From assembly GCA_001599915.1 (NCBI GenBank), contig BCIG01000025.1, forward strand, positions 310,001 to 374,000: a stretch of 64,000 nt of DNA, written 5' to 3'. Positions 1-10,770 of this stretch are shown piece after piece. The notes beneath the pieces are model-generated. The model did no database searches. It was not told where the DNA came from and saw only the letters and a list, made by a program, of their open reading frames with translations. How positions within the stretch are numbered: the stretch's first letter is position 1; each line of letters opens with the position of its first letter. The stretch is from Symbiotaphrina buchneri. Lineage: Eukaryota; Ascomycota; Symbiotaphrinales; Symbiotaphrinaceae. A program made the position numbers and the translations under genes.

Positions 1-26
1 CTGACCACTCCTTGGTCCTTCAATAG

Positions 27-1127
27 CTGTTGTTGCACATCCTCAATCCTCTGTCCACTCCAGCTCTGCTGCCATTGGCGCCTGTCTGTCACCGCTTCCA
101 CAATCTTGTTCTCCGCCTAGTCCGTGACCGTCTGCTGGTTGCTGCGTCGATGAAGGACCACAACTTGATCCTGGAATGCTTTCACCCCGCCTCCCAGTTT
201 ACCGAACCCTATATGTCATGTGAATATCTCGGCGTGATCGGTCTAGGCCACGACAACGAACGCCACAGATCGATCTACTCCAATTTGGAAAGCTGCCGTC
301 GGCTTGGGGAGCTCTCCAGTATGTACTGTCGCTTTCGCCCCAGAAAGACAGAGACCGAAGCAGAATTCGAGGCGGAGTCTGAGACGGAGATAGAGATAGA
401 GACTGAGGTGGATATAGAGACAGAGATAGAGGGCGAAAGGGGATTGAGGGATGCTGCCCGCCGGACGCCTGGGTATCAAAATACGAGTACCGCCACCCCT
501 AGAGATACTGCATTTGGCGCGAAGGTATCGAAAGGGGTACCTTGCTCACAAACCATAAGACTAGATCAAGATGAACTATTCTCGCAACTCTGTACCAAAG
601 CATTTCTGGTACGGCCTGGGCCAAGGCAAGGATTGTTCCTCAGTTGCGTGGATGTTGTCGATGGCGTATTGAGAGTGTGGCGGGACTGGCTCGCTCAAAA
701 AGCAGCATATGCATCCTCCTTCAGCAAGCTTCGCCCGGATGTCAATATCTCTACCCAGTGCTCCGACAGCGAGGGACACATCTTATGGATTGACAGCACC
801 AAGAATGCCGGCATACGCATGCGTGTGAGGGAAAGCCGGGTAGCAAGTCAGCCAATTCTGGCTCGTAAGGAGGATGGGCCAGTCTCTTACTCGGTGGAGT
901 TCGAAGGTATGTTGCGTCGGTATCTAAGCCGGGCTCGCCCTGTCAGGCTTAGATTAGCACCCACGTGCCTGAACAGCGGACTAACAGATAGGGACAACGC
1001 AGAAATACTGATCCGTACTATGCATCTTTCGCTCGTGCTTGAGCAGTCTCTTATCCAGGATGACACAGGTGCAGGAAAGGCTATCGTTATTGGCGCTTTT
1101 GCTTCACCAAGGCAGCCTCATGTCTAA
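27..1127 (+). CDS. F-box family protein, 3' part (5' end outside window)
   Basis: Fungal F-box protein, expected to recruit substrates to an SCF ubiquitin ligase through Skp1; the substrate is unknown. Bases 1-26 look like the end of an intron (CTGAC branch at the start, then a pyrimidine-rich run to TAG), so the exon starts at 27 in frame with no ATG and the gene begins upstream of the window. The first residues (LLLHILNPLSTPALLPLA) match the end of an F-box helix pair. Next come a 'LILECFHP..QFTEPY..CEYLG' stretch seen in a family of ascomycete F-box proteins, and an acidic Glu/Thr/Ile tract encoded by a GA-rich microsatellite. The C-terminal two thirds have no motif I recognise. Stop at 1125-1127. 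The F-box assignment rests on a partial domain. Confidence 0.7.
   Translation: MLLHILNPLSTPALLPLAPVCHRFHNLVLRLVRDRLLVAASMKDHNLILECFHPASQFTEPYMSCEYLGVIGLGHDNERHRSIYSNLESCRRLGELSSMYCRFRPRKTETEAEFEAESETEIEIETEVDIETEIEGERGLRDAARRTPGYQNTSTATPRDTAFGAKVSKGVPCSQTIRLDQDELFSQLCTKAFLVRPGPRQGLFLSCVDVVDGVLRVWRDWLAQKAAYASSFSKLRPDVNISTQCSDSEGHILWIDSTKNAGIRMRVRESRVASQPILARKEDGPVSYSVEFEGMLRRYLSRARPVRLRLAPTCLNSGLTDRDNAEILIRTMHLSLVLEQSLIQDDTGAGKAIVIGAFASPRQPHV
376..432 (+). repeat. GA-rich microsatellite inside the F-box gene
   Basis: Imperfect repeats of gagacngagata/gagatagaga encode an alternating Glu-Thr-Glu-Ile tract. The reading frame is kept. Such tracts commonly vary in length between strains. Confidence 0.85.
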
Positions 1128-1253
1128 CAGCAGGCTACCATTAACCCGGTCCCCCGGGCAAGTTCACCAGCATACTGCCTCCTGACGCTAGCAACCCGGG
1201 CTGTTCTTCGATTCCAACAATATTCGATATGGTTACGGGTATTAACATGCAAT

Positions 1254-1869
1254 CTATCCCTGAAGCTTTTCTTTGACGATCCTCGCTACCTCCGACCTCT
1301 CCACCGGCTTTCCATCTAGGGCGCCTCCAGGTCCAATGACTCTCTTAAGCACAGTTCCCAGGTCTGGCTTTTTCCCTTCACTTTCGACGGCTGCGATGAC
1401 GCTCTCCACCGAGTGAAGGATTCGTTGTTGGTCAAGGGTTTCGACGCTCCCAGCGTATTCTTCCAGCACGGCGATCTGTGCCTCCTCCTTTTCCTTTAGG
1501 TCTGAGCGGTTGGCGGCTTGAAACTCCGCCGCTGCTGATTTGGAAGCAGCAGCATTTTTACGAAGAAGAGAGAGTAATTGTATATCGGTCTTGATGGGAT
1601 TGGAAGATTTTGAGGCGTTTGTGATCTCAGCTAGAAGTGCCCGGAGGACATTCAAGCTTCGGTTTAGGTCAGTGCTGCTATCAGCAGTGGCTGGACATTG
1701 AGCTAGATGCGCACCGGTTTGTATCCTTGGCTCTCATGGCCGTTTTCAAGTCGGAGCGGAGCTTGAGGAGTAAAGGAGATGGTTGTGGCCCAGTTGCAGT
1801 GGCATATCCGAAGCGGAGGCACGGCCTCATGCTGCGCAGTAGAGGGCGCATGTTCACTGTGGTGCGCAT
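1254..1869 (-). CDS. AIM41: Aim41-type mitochondrial GatB/YqeY-domain protein
   Basis: Mitochondrial YqeY-like protein of the Aim41 family; the family resembles the C-terminal domain of the amidotransferase subunit GatB, and its exact role is not settled. Two exons: 1869..1715 and 1656..1254. The 58-nt intron (GTGCGC...AAG) joins the codon CG|C so that the protein reads DTNR-LNVLRALLAEI, as expected for the domain. Total 185 residues. The N-terminus (MRTTVNMRPLLRSMRPCLRF) is Arg-rich without acids, like a mitochondrial presequence; a second Met six codons in is an alternative start. The C-terminal half has the usual V..VI.....K.D.GTVLK pattern and a GG.LDGKPV.RS.VA..VKEKL end. It diverges from NUP170 across a 633-bp spacer. 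Confidence 0.9.
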
Positions 1870-2502
1870 TGTGTATTGTGCCCAGGATGGAGATGGATCG
1901 CAGAACGAAAAGGCTGCGAGCCGGGGTACTCCGCGGTAGACGACACCTACCTCAATGTAGATAGGTGGGCGGGTACCTTGGCTATCGGGGTATTGTTCCT
2001 GCGAGGATATGATTGATATACGAAGTGTGATGATGATGGATCTCGTCTTTCGTGAATAACTGTAGGAGTAAGGTAGCGAGCGAGGTTGGTGTTCAAATTC
2101 CCGATGCGTTCATTTTCTCGAAATTCATATGGTTGGAGACTTGGAGTTGTGGGTGGTTGGTCCAAGCTTCATTCTTTTTTGACGAACCCCCGACGCGCGA
2201 CTCTGCCTGGAACATTGGAGTTCCAGCTGCACCGCGACCAGAAGGCTCTTACAAAGTTACCTTAACTTCAACACCACCGCCCCAGAAACCGCATTCAATA
2301 TTCGCACCTGCTACTCCACTTCCCGGGTTGCTGTGACTCTTCCATGTCATTGTCCTTCTCATTCTTCTTCACCGGCTGTTTGTAGTCTTCGCCAGCGTCA
2401 CTTCCATCTGCTAACTGACGGCCGCCCTTCTGCGCCCGTCTGCGCCGGGGAAAGTTGGGACCTCCTGCTGCTTGCGTGCTCTAGCTGGATGGAGTACTGA
2501 AC
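1870..2502. other. Divergent intergenic spacer, AIM41/NUP170
   Basis: Presumed shared promoter and leader region. Short open frames here overlap on both strands and show no protein-like pattern. Pyrimidine-rich runs at 2340-2420 fit a NUP170 leader. No other feature seen. Confidence 0.6.
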
Positions 2503-5500
2503 ATGTCACTTGCTGCGCAGACGCCGCAGCGACCGCTGCCGGGCGCGTATATTGCTACGCCTGCAGCAAGATGGCCGGGCCAAACTGCCATCTCACAGCC
2601 GCAGTTCGAGAGATCGAGCTCCTCTGCAGCGCTTGCCGGGAATGCGCAGGCTCCTTCTTATTCTGGCTCACTCTCGAACGCGTCACAACCAGCCAAGGAA
2701 GCGGAGGCCCTGAAGCCAATTGAACGGGGAGCTCAAACAATCAATGAGACCCTGGTGCAGGAGTCTCGGTTCCCTGAACTGGACAATTATGTCGGACGTG
2801 CGTCGCTTCTCCCATTCAATGTGCATTTTCTATGTTACTGACCAACATAAAGAGGGCATTTCTTCGGATTATGATCTACCCCTTGGGACAGCATGGGCTC
2901 CGTTCCAAACGGCTAAGATATACCAAATACCGGACAAGATATTCGAGCAGTACAATCAAGCCCAAGTTGCCACGATGATGGGTTTATTCGCCGATATAAA
3001 TCATGCATGGATATCGATAGACAACTCACTCTACCTTTGGGATTATACGCATCCGAATCCGGACTTGATAGGGTTGGAGGACCAGGCCAGCACTGTCATG
3101 GCCGTCAAGCTTGTGCCTCCTCGAGCAGGAGTCTTCGTGTCTACAATTATACGTATGCTCATCGTCGCTACGACATCAGACATCTCAATCTATGGTCTAT
3201 CCCGACAGTCCGATCCGAGTGGCTTCAGCACTGTAACCCTCTATCAGACCAAGATGACCCTACATACCAGGGGTATGGATGTCAGCGTGATTGAGGGCTC
3301 AGCCAATACCGGGAGGATCTTCTTTAGTGGTCGGAACGATGACGATGTCTATGAATTGACCTATCAACATGAGGACGGGTGGTTTTCGAATCGAGTGGGC
3401 AAGATTAACCATACCACCAAAAGCTTTGCAGCCGCTTTAGCTCCATCCTTTTCCTTCGGGCAGCGGTCGGAGCAGGAACACGTCATCCAAATGGCTGTAG
3501 ATGACACCCGCAAGCTCCTTTACACGCTATCTTCCAAGTCTACAATCCGCGTCCTCCACATGAAACCAAACAACAAGCTCGATTGCGTTATCACCAAAGC
3601 GTTGTCCAGTACTATCTCCAATATAGGGCACATGATATCCCGCCCGGAATATCTCAACCTGAGCAACACTAAAATCGTTTCGATAAGTCCAATCTCCTCG
3701 AGGGAAGCGTCAAAGTTGCATCTTATGGCCACGACGTCCACGGGCATGCGATTGTACATGAGCGCCACGAGCTCATACGCCTGGGGCTTGAACGACACTT
3801 CCAATCCGCCCACGAGTATGCAAGTTCAGCATGTTCGGTTTCCACCGCCCGACATTACGTCGCAAGGGGACCCACATGGTCCAACGAACCAGGTGATCAA
3901 CTACCAGGGAGGCGCCATGCTTAACACGCAGTCAAAAGCTCTCATCCCAACCCGTATTGCTCGCAGATTCGCACCCGGATATTTCTTTTGTTTCACGCCC
4001 ACTACCGCGCAAGGAGTTACTGATACATTATTTGATACGGCCCCAGATTCAGGTCGCATATCTCGCCCTCAAGATACAGGGCAGCTGACAAGATTCTCCG
4101 AGTCAGGAATATTTATCAACATTGGCAGTAGAGCAGAAGATATCGGCCTGGCTTCGCCACCTTTTGCGGCGTCATCTACGCCAGCTGGATTTGGCAACGA
4201 GTTGGCTGTTCAGTTCGACCGGAGCCCAATTGAGGTGGCTGTTTTGACGAACACTGGAGTCCACATCTATCGTCGAAGGCGGCTAGTCGACATCCTAGCT
4301 GCTCTCCTCAAACTTGGTGGGGGTGAAGAAAACATTGAAGGGGAGTTAAAAAAGTTCATACGCCTCTATGGGCGGGGTGAGACAGCAGCCACTGCGTTGG
4401 CAGTAGCCTGCGGAGAAGGCATGGAAGTCACTATTGACTCCAGGGTTGCCAGAGTGACTGATCCGGATGTCTTGGAGCAGGCACGCAAAGCCTTCATCGA
4501 GTTTGGCGGAAAACCGGTCTTCAATGAGAACTCGGTTGTAGATCAGACTATACAACCTATAGACTCCGTTCGGCCCTCTCCCAGGCATGAGGGCATTGCG
4601 CTGTACATTTCGAGGATTGTAAGATCGATATGGAAAGCACCCATCCTGACGGAAGTCATAACGCCTACCGGCGGCTTGGAGGTCAGATCAAGCGTCGGCG
4701 TTCAGAAACTTCGAAGCATACAAGCCGACCTTACAAAACTGCAAGAATTCTTAAACGCAAACAAGAGTTTCATTGATGGTCTAGCTGGTGCAGATGCTCT
4801 AGGAAATGTCTCGACGAAGCAGGATGAGATTGCATTACAGGCAGAGCATCGAGCCTTGAACTCCTTAGTTGTCTTGATCTCGGATATCATTGAAGGTATT
4901 TCTTTTGTGCTAGTTCTGTTCGATGAACGCACAGACGAGATCATACTGTCCTTGCCGGATGTATTGCGGCAGCAGGTGCGCCAGCTTACCTTTGAGTCTC
5001 TCTTTGCCTCCAGGACTGGCAAAGACGTTGCGAAGGAGCTCGTGAAGGCTATTGTCAACCGGAATATCGCTAGTGGAGCAAATGTTGACACAGTTGCAGA
5101 AGCCTTACGCCGGCGTTGCGGAAGCTTTTGTAGTGCCGACGATGTGGTCATATTCAAGGCGCAAGAGCAGCTCAAGAAAGCGTCTGAAGCTGGATCGAAC
5201 ACTGATCTGGGCCGGACCCTACTTAATGAAAGTGTCAGGCTGTTCAAGCAGGTAGCCGGAAGCTTGACCATGGAACAACTGGAGTCTGCTGTGCGTGAAT
5301 TCGTGTCCATGGAATTTTACGCCGGTAGGTCTTCCTCAGCTTCCATTTTGGCTTTACATGCTCTGACAACGTGTGTCTAGGAGCCATACAATTATGCTTG
5401 AGCGTTGCCAAGGAATCTGACCGAGGCAATCGCGCATTGTCATGGATAAGAGACGGTCGGCCTGAAAATGTACGTTTTAATGGTATGGTCCTCTCGGACA

Positions 5501-6865
5501 TTTACTCACTGCATTAGGATCCCCGAAAAAGCCTATTCGAATCTCGCAGACGATGTTATGATCTCGTGCACATGATCATCCTAGAGGTTGATAATGCTTC
5601 AAAGCATGCTGGCGAGCTTATGGATGGTCAATCCAACCCTGTTGTGCGGCGTAAACAAGAAGCATACGAGGGTATTGAGTCCTCGGACGATGAGGTCTTC
5701 CACAACAATCTCTATGATTGGTATCTTTCGCAAGGCTGGCATGAGCGGATTCTTGAAGTTCGATCGCCTTACATCATCAGTTACTTACAACGAAGATCGG
5801 CAGACGATGTCACACATGCAGATTTACTGTGGAAATATTCCGCGCAAGCCGACCGATTCCATGACGCTGCTGCTGTACAAGCCCAACTCGCAAAAAGTAC
5901 ATTCGCGCTCAGCCTTGGGAAGAGAATAGAGTACTTGAGCCGGGCGCGAGCCAATGCGTCTACCTATACGCCTGGGATTGGGCGACAGTCGCGGCAGTCG
6001 TTGATGCACGAGATTACAGATCTCCTTGATGTGGCAAATATTCAGGACGATTTGTTACAGAGACTAAAAGCAGATCCTAGAATCGCAGCAGAGAGAAGGC
6101 CACAAGTCATCAAAGAGCTTGATGGGCAGATTCTCCCGCTCACAGAGGTACCAGTCATCTAGTGCGTAAACATTGCGAGATTTTCTGACCCTGATAGCTT
6201 TACAACCGCTATGCGGATCAAGCGAGCTATTTCGACATCTGTTTGCTGATCTATCAAGCGGCTGACCATCGCAACCCGGCCGATATCAAGGCTACTTGGA
6301 GGAACTTGCTCGAGGCCGTTCATAGTGAAACCGTCGCCAAGGGCGAACCCCAACCCTGGGAAGCTGTGGCAGAAAGGGTCCGAGAATTGGGAAGTCGGTT
6401 GCATCTGTCAGATTCAATTTTTGCGATCTGTAAGTGACCTGGCTCTGCTATAAAAAGTCAAGAGCAGGTACTGACATGGTCATATTAGCCGAAATCTTAC
6501 CAATGCTCGAAAAGTACGCTTTTGAGTATCAACGTGGAGTAGGCCCATCGACGTGGGTCGTGGACATTTTCATAGACCTTGGAGTGCCCTATGAAAGCAT
6601 CTTCCCGGTCCTTGAGGCGATGTTCTACAGCGGTGAAGCCCCCTTCCAAGGAGCCAATCGGCGCTACATTGCCAATGACATGATCTATGTTGTTCGTCGA
6701 TGGCTGCAGGATAGCGAACGTGTGGACGGAAAGATCTTGGGCGGGGAAGAGAATGCGGCTTCTGTGTCACAGACACTGCTCATGCTCCAGCAAAACGGGC
6801 TCGACGAGAACAAGAGAGAAGAGTGCGCGGTCCTCAGGACACGCATCGAGCAACAACTTCGGTAG
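2503..6865 (+). CDS. NUP170: Nucleoporin Nup170/Nup155 family
   Basis: Large inner-ring scaffold nucleoporin linking the nuclear pore core to the membrane ring. Six exons: 2503..2797, 2853..5324, 5381..5469, 5518..6147, 6198..6429, 6489..6865, giving 1364 residues, the usual size for the family. The first junction restores ELDNYVG-Q-GISSDYD, the conserved entry to the Nup155 beta-propeller; the propeller continues with DINHAWISIDN.LYLWDY. The C-terminal alpha-solenoid shows GNRALSWIRDGRPEN-DPR across intron 3, and YDWYLSQGW and YIISYL in exon 4. All introns are 48-59 nt with GT..AG ends. The ATG at 2503 is the first in frame. No signal peptide or transmembrane segment is expected or seen. Confidence 0.95.
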
Positions 6866-7421
6866 AGGTCCCACGACTGCGGTCGCCGAGAGTGATGCGC
6901 ATTGCTTGCCTTTTTGGGGAATTGGAAATGTAAAAAGCATTGAGAGGAGTGTAAGATACGTTCGGATCTAGTTAGGAGCACTGCTGGCTTGGGTCACTCG
7001 TAATACAAGACAGCCTGTCCGCTGGTGGCAGGGTGGGAACACAGAGGTTAGGTTCCAACCTTGTCGGGTATAGAAGGGCTGGACAAAGGGGTAATTTAAT
7101 TCCTCCATGGCATCCTGAGCAGCCGTTCGGTGATAGCAGTCACCCGTTGGGCGATTTATAGGTGCACACAAAATGCTCGTAGCAATACAAAAAACCGATG
7201 AGCTGTGAGGACAAGACATTCAAGATTTTAGGGGGCAGCCCCGTCGCAGTGTGTGCGTCCCGAACAGGATACATCTTGGCGGTCGTTGGCGACGGACCAC
7301 AACCCCTTTTTGAAGGTCCCTTTGCATCCCCCTTCCAACGACTCCAGTCGTGACACGCTGGACGGTGCTTACCTCGGCCCAGCAGTATAATTAATTGCAC
7401 TGGATTAGATTGACCGCAAAT
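6866..7421. other. Intergenic spacer, NUP170 3' / EXPERA gene 5'
   Basis: Contains the NUP170 terminator region and the promoter of the next gene, both on the plus strand. I see no further gene. Minus-strand open frames here are short and lack protein character. Confidence 0.55.
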
Positions 7422-8174
7422 ATGGCTGGACTCATCCCTGAACGAAAGCGAGATCTTGTCTATCTCATATTCTTTGTCATTCACATACCTGTGATGCTCA
7501 GTGAGTGAGCATTGCCGGTTAATTGATTGGTGGAAGAATGGCTGACCTGTGCGCCGGATCCAGTGGTTGACCTGCTGCCCCTATACCCGCAGGCATTCCA
7601 ACCACAATTGCTTCTTGATGTCCGGGCGTGGTACATTACCACTTACAGGGACCGGCTCTTCTCCCACCCCCCGGCATGGTTCGAGGTCTACTTGTGGATG
7701 GAAGCCCTCTATCATCTCCCGCTGAGTGTCTGGGTCATCGGGGCATTACGGCAAGGCAGGTCACCCATCCATCCGCGAGGGTCTACACGCCCGCGCACGT
7801 CGTCGTACTTTTGACGGGCACTCATACTGACGGGAGAGGGACCAGCACCAGACGATCCCAAGGTGCCGCTGCATCTCCTGATCTATTCGGTCCAGACAGC
7901 AATCACCACGGTCACGTGCATCGCAGACTACCTGAGTTGGGAGGTGGCTCGGCAGGACAAGATCCGCCTGTGCGGCCTGTATGTGCCCTATCTGGTGCTC
8001 GGTACGTTGGGATCCCGTTACTACCCGAGGAAAAAAGCGTGACTGGTCTGCATGCTGATGCATCATCGTTGTTGTCGGATTGTAGCTATCGCGATGGGAG
8101 TCGACATGTTTAGCCGATTGCAGCGAAGGCTTGCTGCTGTACCCGGGATTGGCGTCAAGAGCAAAGCCGTTTGA
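7422..8174 (+). CDS. EXPERA/TMEM97-like membrane protein
   Basis: Four-helix membrane protein of the EXPERA family (sigma-2 receptor/TMEM97 and emopamil-binding relatives), probably of the endoplasmic reticulum and tied to sterol handling; the fungal role is inferred from the family. Exons: 7422..7500, 7564..7755, 7852..8001, 8086..8174, total 169 residues. TM1 is about residues 11-32 (LVYLIFFVIHIPVMLMVDLL). Family marks are YPQAF, an acidic-aromatic W.E...WMEALYHLPL around TM2, and PKVPLHLLIYSVQTAITT before TM3. The second intron only keeps frame if it starts with GC (CAAG|GCAGGT, acceptor CACCAG at 7851), so it appears to be a GC-AG intron. Its boundary is the weakest part of the model. Confidence 0.87.
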
Positions 8175-9319
8175 CGCCCGGCCATAGCCTCCGACCAGTC
8201 TAGCAACGTGTCTTCAAGATTACAGCATGGTACCGTGATATGAGAGAGTATAGACACCTAGGCACCTCAATTATGGCGAGTGTGAGCAGTCTGCCATGCC
8301 ACCAGGACCAGAGTGTGATGATGATGCGCTCCATTGGGAGTTATTTATAGAACTATTGTCATGCAATTCAAAGTGCTACGGTACCATTGCTGTGCAGTAC
8401 GGTAACCTAGGTTGGCACTCCTCCTCGCAACACTATGAACCTTCGGCGTGCGTTGATTATGCGTTGAGATGGTTTTCTGTTAGTCAGGGTATTTCAATCT
8501 GGACGTCTTCCTTCCTCTCCTCCGTGGCGATCACCTCATTTGGTGCCTGGCCGATTCGCCGAGCCGGCCCCACGAAATCTGAGACAGTAGGGTCGCGAGC
8601 TAGCAGGTGCGAAACCGGGCGGATGGGGTGCGGAAAAGCCAACGGCGTCCCGACTAGCCAATGGCACGCAGCCCTAGCACGGCCGGGTTTGATGTCATGG
8701 GTGTCATGCATGTCAGTTAACCTTAGCAAATACGACTTCGTACATTTTCTAAAACATAATGGAAATAATAATATGGCCGAAAGTACCTCCCTTACTAATA
8801 ACGGAAAAGGTTTGCGATCTGTAGAAAATAATAATGAAGATAATTTACCCAATGAGACTTTGTAATGCACCATGTGCACCGTTCACTCAGCAGCGGATTC
8901 TTGTGCCTGCCAAGTTGCCTGACATTTGTGGAGCTACCTGTGTACGTACGGAGTACAGGCACATAATCCAACGAGATCCTCGTCGTCCTTGTATCGGGCC
9001 GGCAATGACTTGCATGCAGGTCAAGGATAGAACCAGAAAGAAGCAAACCAGGAGTATGTAGTAAGAGCTGCGAGGTGTTGAATAGTTTGCTTGCTTGGCT
9101 CCAACAAAATAACTGTCACCTTTCAATACTCGCTCACTGGGTAAATAAAATCGGATACTGATCTCTTCCTGTATTTCCTCCTTCCGTCGTTGGATGCCTG
9201 ACCGCAGATTAATATGATCAGTGGAAGGTTCCACAACTTTCAGAGTGTACAGTACCTGCCTTGCCTTGGGTGTCTTAAGAGTGTTCAGGTATAGGTTAAA
9301 GGTACTGTGTCCGAGGAAG
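8175..9319. other. Intergenic spacer with AT-rich patch
   Basis: About 1.1 kb without a convincing gene. An AT-rich patch lies at about 8745-8865. A 189-codon open frame (8296-8865) ends in it but has erratic composition. The 11-mer GTACGGAGTAC occurs at 8946-8956. The distal part should hold the promoter of the secreted protein gene. Confidence 0.55.
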
Positions 9320-10770
9320 ATGAAGTACATTATTGCACCTTTGGCCTTGGGGCTCGCCGCCTCTGCAGCCGTCATCCCGAGGGACCAGTGCTGCTTTCAG
9401 TTGACAGCGTCCGGTAGCCAGTCAGGAACTTCGGGCACCGTTGGTCAGTTGGATGATGGGCAGAACCGCATTGGCGGAGGCTACCCAGCTGCCACCTATT
9501 GCATCAACAACGGGGCCATCACCGACTCATCGGGCCGCGGATGTATCTTGACGCCTCCCACCACCCAGTTCCAGTGCGATCAAGGAGCAACTGGTAAGCT
9601 TGGCCGCCACTGCCTCCCCCCCTCCGCCTCTTGTATGTATCAAGCTGACTGTTCTCAGCCCAATCCGGGTTTGCCATCGGCAGCAATGGGGAGGTGACCT
9701 ACAATGGAGGCTCAACTTTCTACGCCTGTGCCACTGGAGACAACGGGAGCTACAATATCTACACTGAGTCGGTCTCTGGACAGTCACAGTGCTATGAGAT
9801 CAGCTTGAGCTCCAGCGGTTGCGGCTTTGGCGCACAGTCTAGCAGTGCACCTGCCTCTTCTTCAGCGGTAGCGGCCACTTCCGTGGTCACCGCGGCAGCT
9901 ACTTCAGCAGCTACGTCGGCGGCCCCGGAGACGGAAACGCTCTACTCCACTACGGTTGTCACTATCACTTCATGTGGACCCGAGGTTACCGAGTGCCCGG
10001 CCGCCTCCACTGTTGTACAGACAACATCCGTCCCAGTGTCAAGCGAGACTCCCCAGTCGTCCGCTCCCGCTTCTGTCCCGGCTAGTTCTGCTGCCCCCTC
10101 GTCCTCGGCGGCGCCCTCGTCCTCGGCGGCTCCGTCCTCTGCGGAGGCATCACCTAGCTCAGCACCTGCCACTAGCGAGACTCCTGCTCCTTCATCCGCC
10201 CCGGCAAGCACCACGGAGGCCCAGTCCTCGGTAGCATCCTCAACGGCCGTTGAGACAAGCTCCGCTCCCGCCGCGTCCAGCAGCGGATGTGCCGCCAATC
10301 TGAACGGAGAGTACCAGTACCCTCACCTGATCGTACCCATCGACTCCTCTTCTCCCGACACTGCGAAGGGCACCAGCTACAATGGTACCGTCACTTCGAC
10401 CGTCTCATCCATCTTCAACTTCGACATCCCTCAATCGTATGAGGGTCACACTTGCTCGCTGGTCTTCCTCTTCCCGGAGCAATCGCAGCTTGAGACTTCC
10501 AGCTTCACCCTCTCAGGCTCCGGCGCCATCGACTTCTCCCTACTTAGCGGTACCGCGTCCCAGTCTACGACCTACTCCAATGCCCCGAGTGTGGAGACCG
10601 ACTACGGCGTGACGACGGTGCAGCCTGGTAACAGCTACACCATCGCGTCCTTCTCGTGCCCGGCGGGCCAAACTGTCTCGTACGAGCTTAAGACGAGCGA
10701 CAGCACCAGCCTCAACTACTTCCAAGACTACAACCCGAGCCCCATCGGCTTGTATGTCGTCGAATGCTAA
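9320..10770 (+). CDS. Secreted PIR-like / But2-domain cell wall protein
   Basis: Predicted secreted, probably wall-associated protein of 461 residues. Exons 9320..9593 and 9659..10770; the 65-nt intron rejoins GAT-AQSGF. Residues 1-17 (MKYIIAPLALGLAASAA) are a signal peptide, followed by a likely dibasic-type processing site. Residues about 22-155 resemble the C-terminal domain of PIR cell wall proteins (ITDSSGRGCIL, then F.IG..G.....GGSTFYAC, then YNIYTES...QC). A long Ser/Ala/Pro/Thr linker follows, a likely O-mannosylation region, partly built from an 18-bp repeat. The last ~150 residues (SLVFLFPEQSQL..SSFTLSGSG...) match the But2 C-terminal domain common in fungal secreted proteins, ending GLYVVEC. 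There is no hydrophobic GPI tail, so attachment would be non-GPI. Confidence 0.85.
10093..10146 (+). repeat. 18-bp minisatellite coding for A-P-S-S-S-A
   Basis: Two nearly identical 18-bp copies (10093-10110, 10111-10128) and a third, degenerate copy up to 10146, in frame within the Ser/Ala linker of the But2 protein. Confidence 0.85.

Noticed and set aside
4702-5310. 202-codon minus-strand frame inside NUP170
   Set aside because: Antisense shadow of a well-supported exon; Ser/Arg-rich random translation.
8296-8865. 189-codon plus-strand open frame in the spacer after the EXPERA gene
   Set aside because: Composition is erratic, it ends in an AT-rich Asn run, and no family pattern or splice-joined extension is visible. 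The overlapping minus frame is no better.
9942-10298. 118-codon minus-strand frame opposite the But2 gene linker
   Set aside because: Mirror of the Ser/Ala-rich coding repeat; low complexity only.
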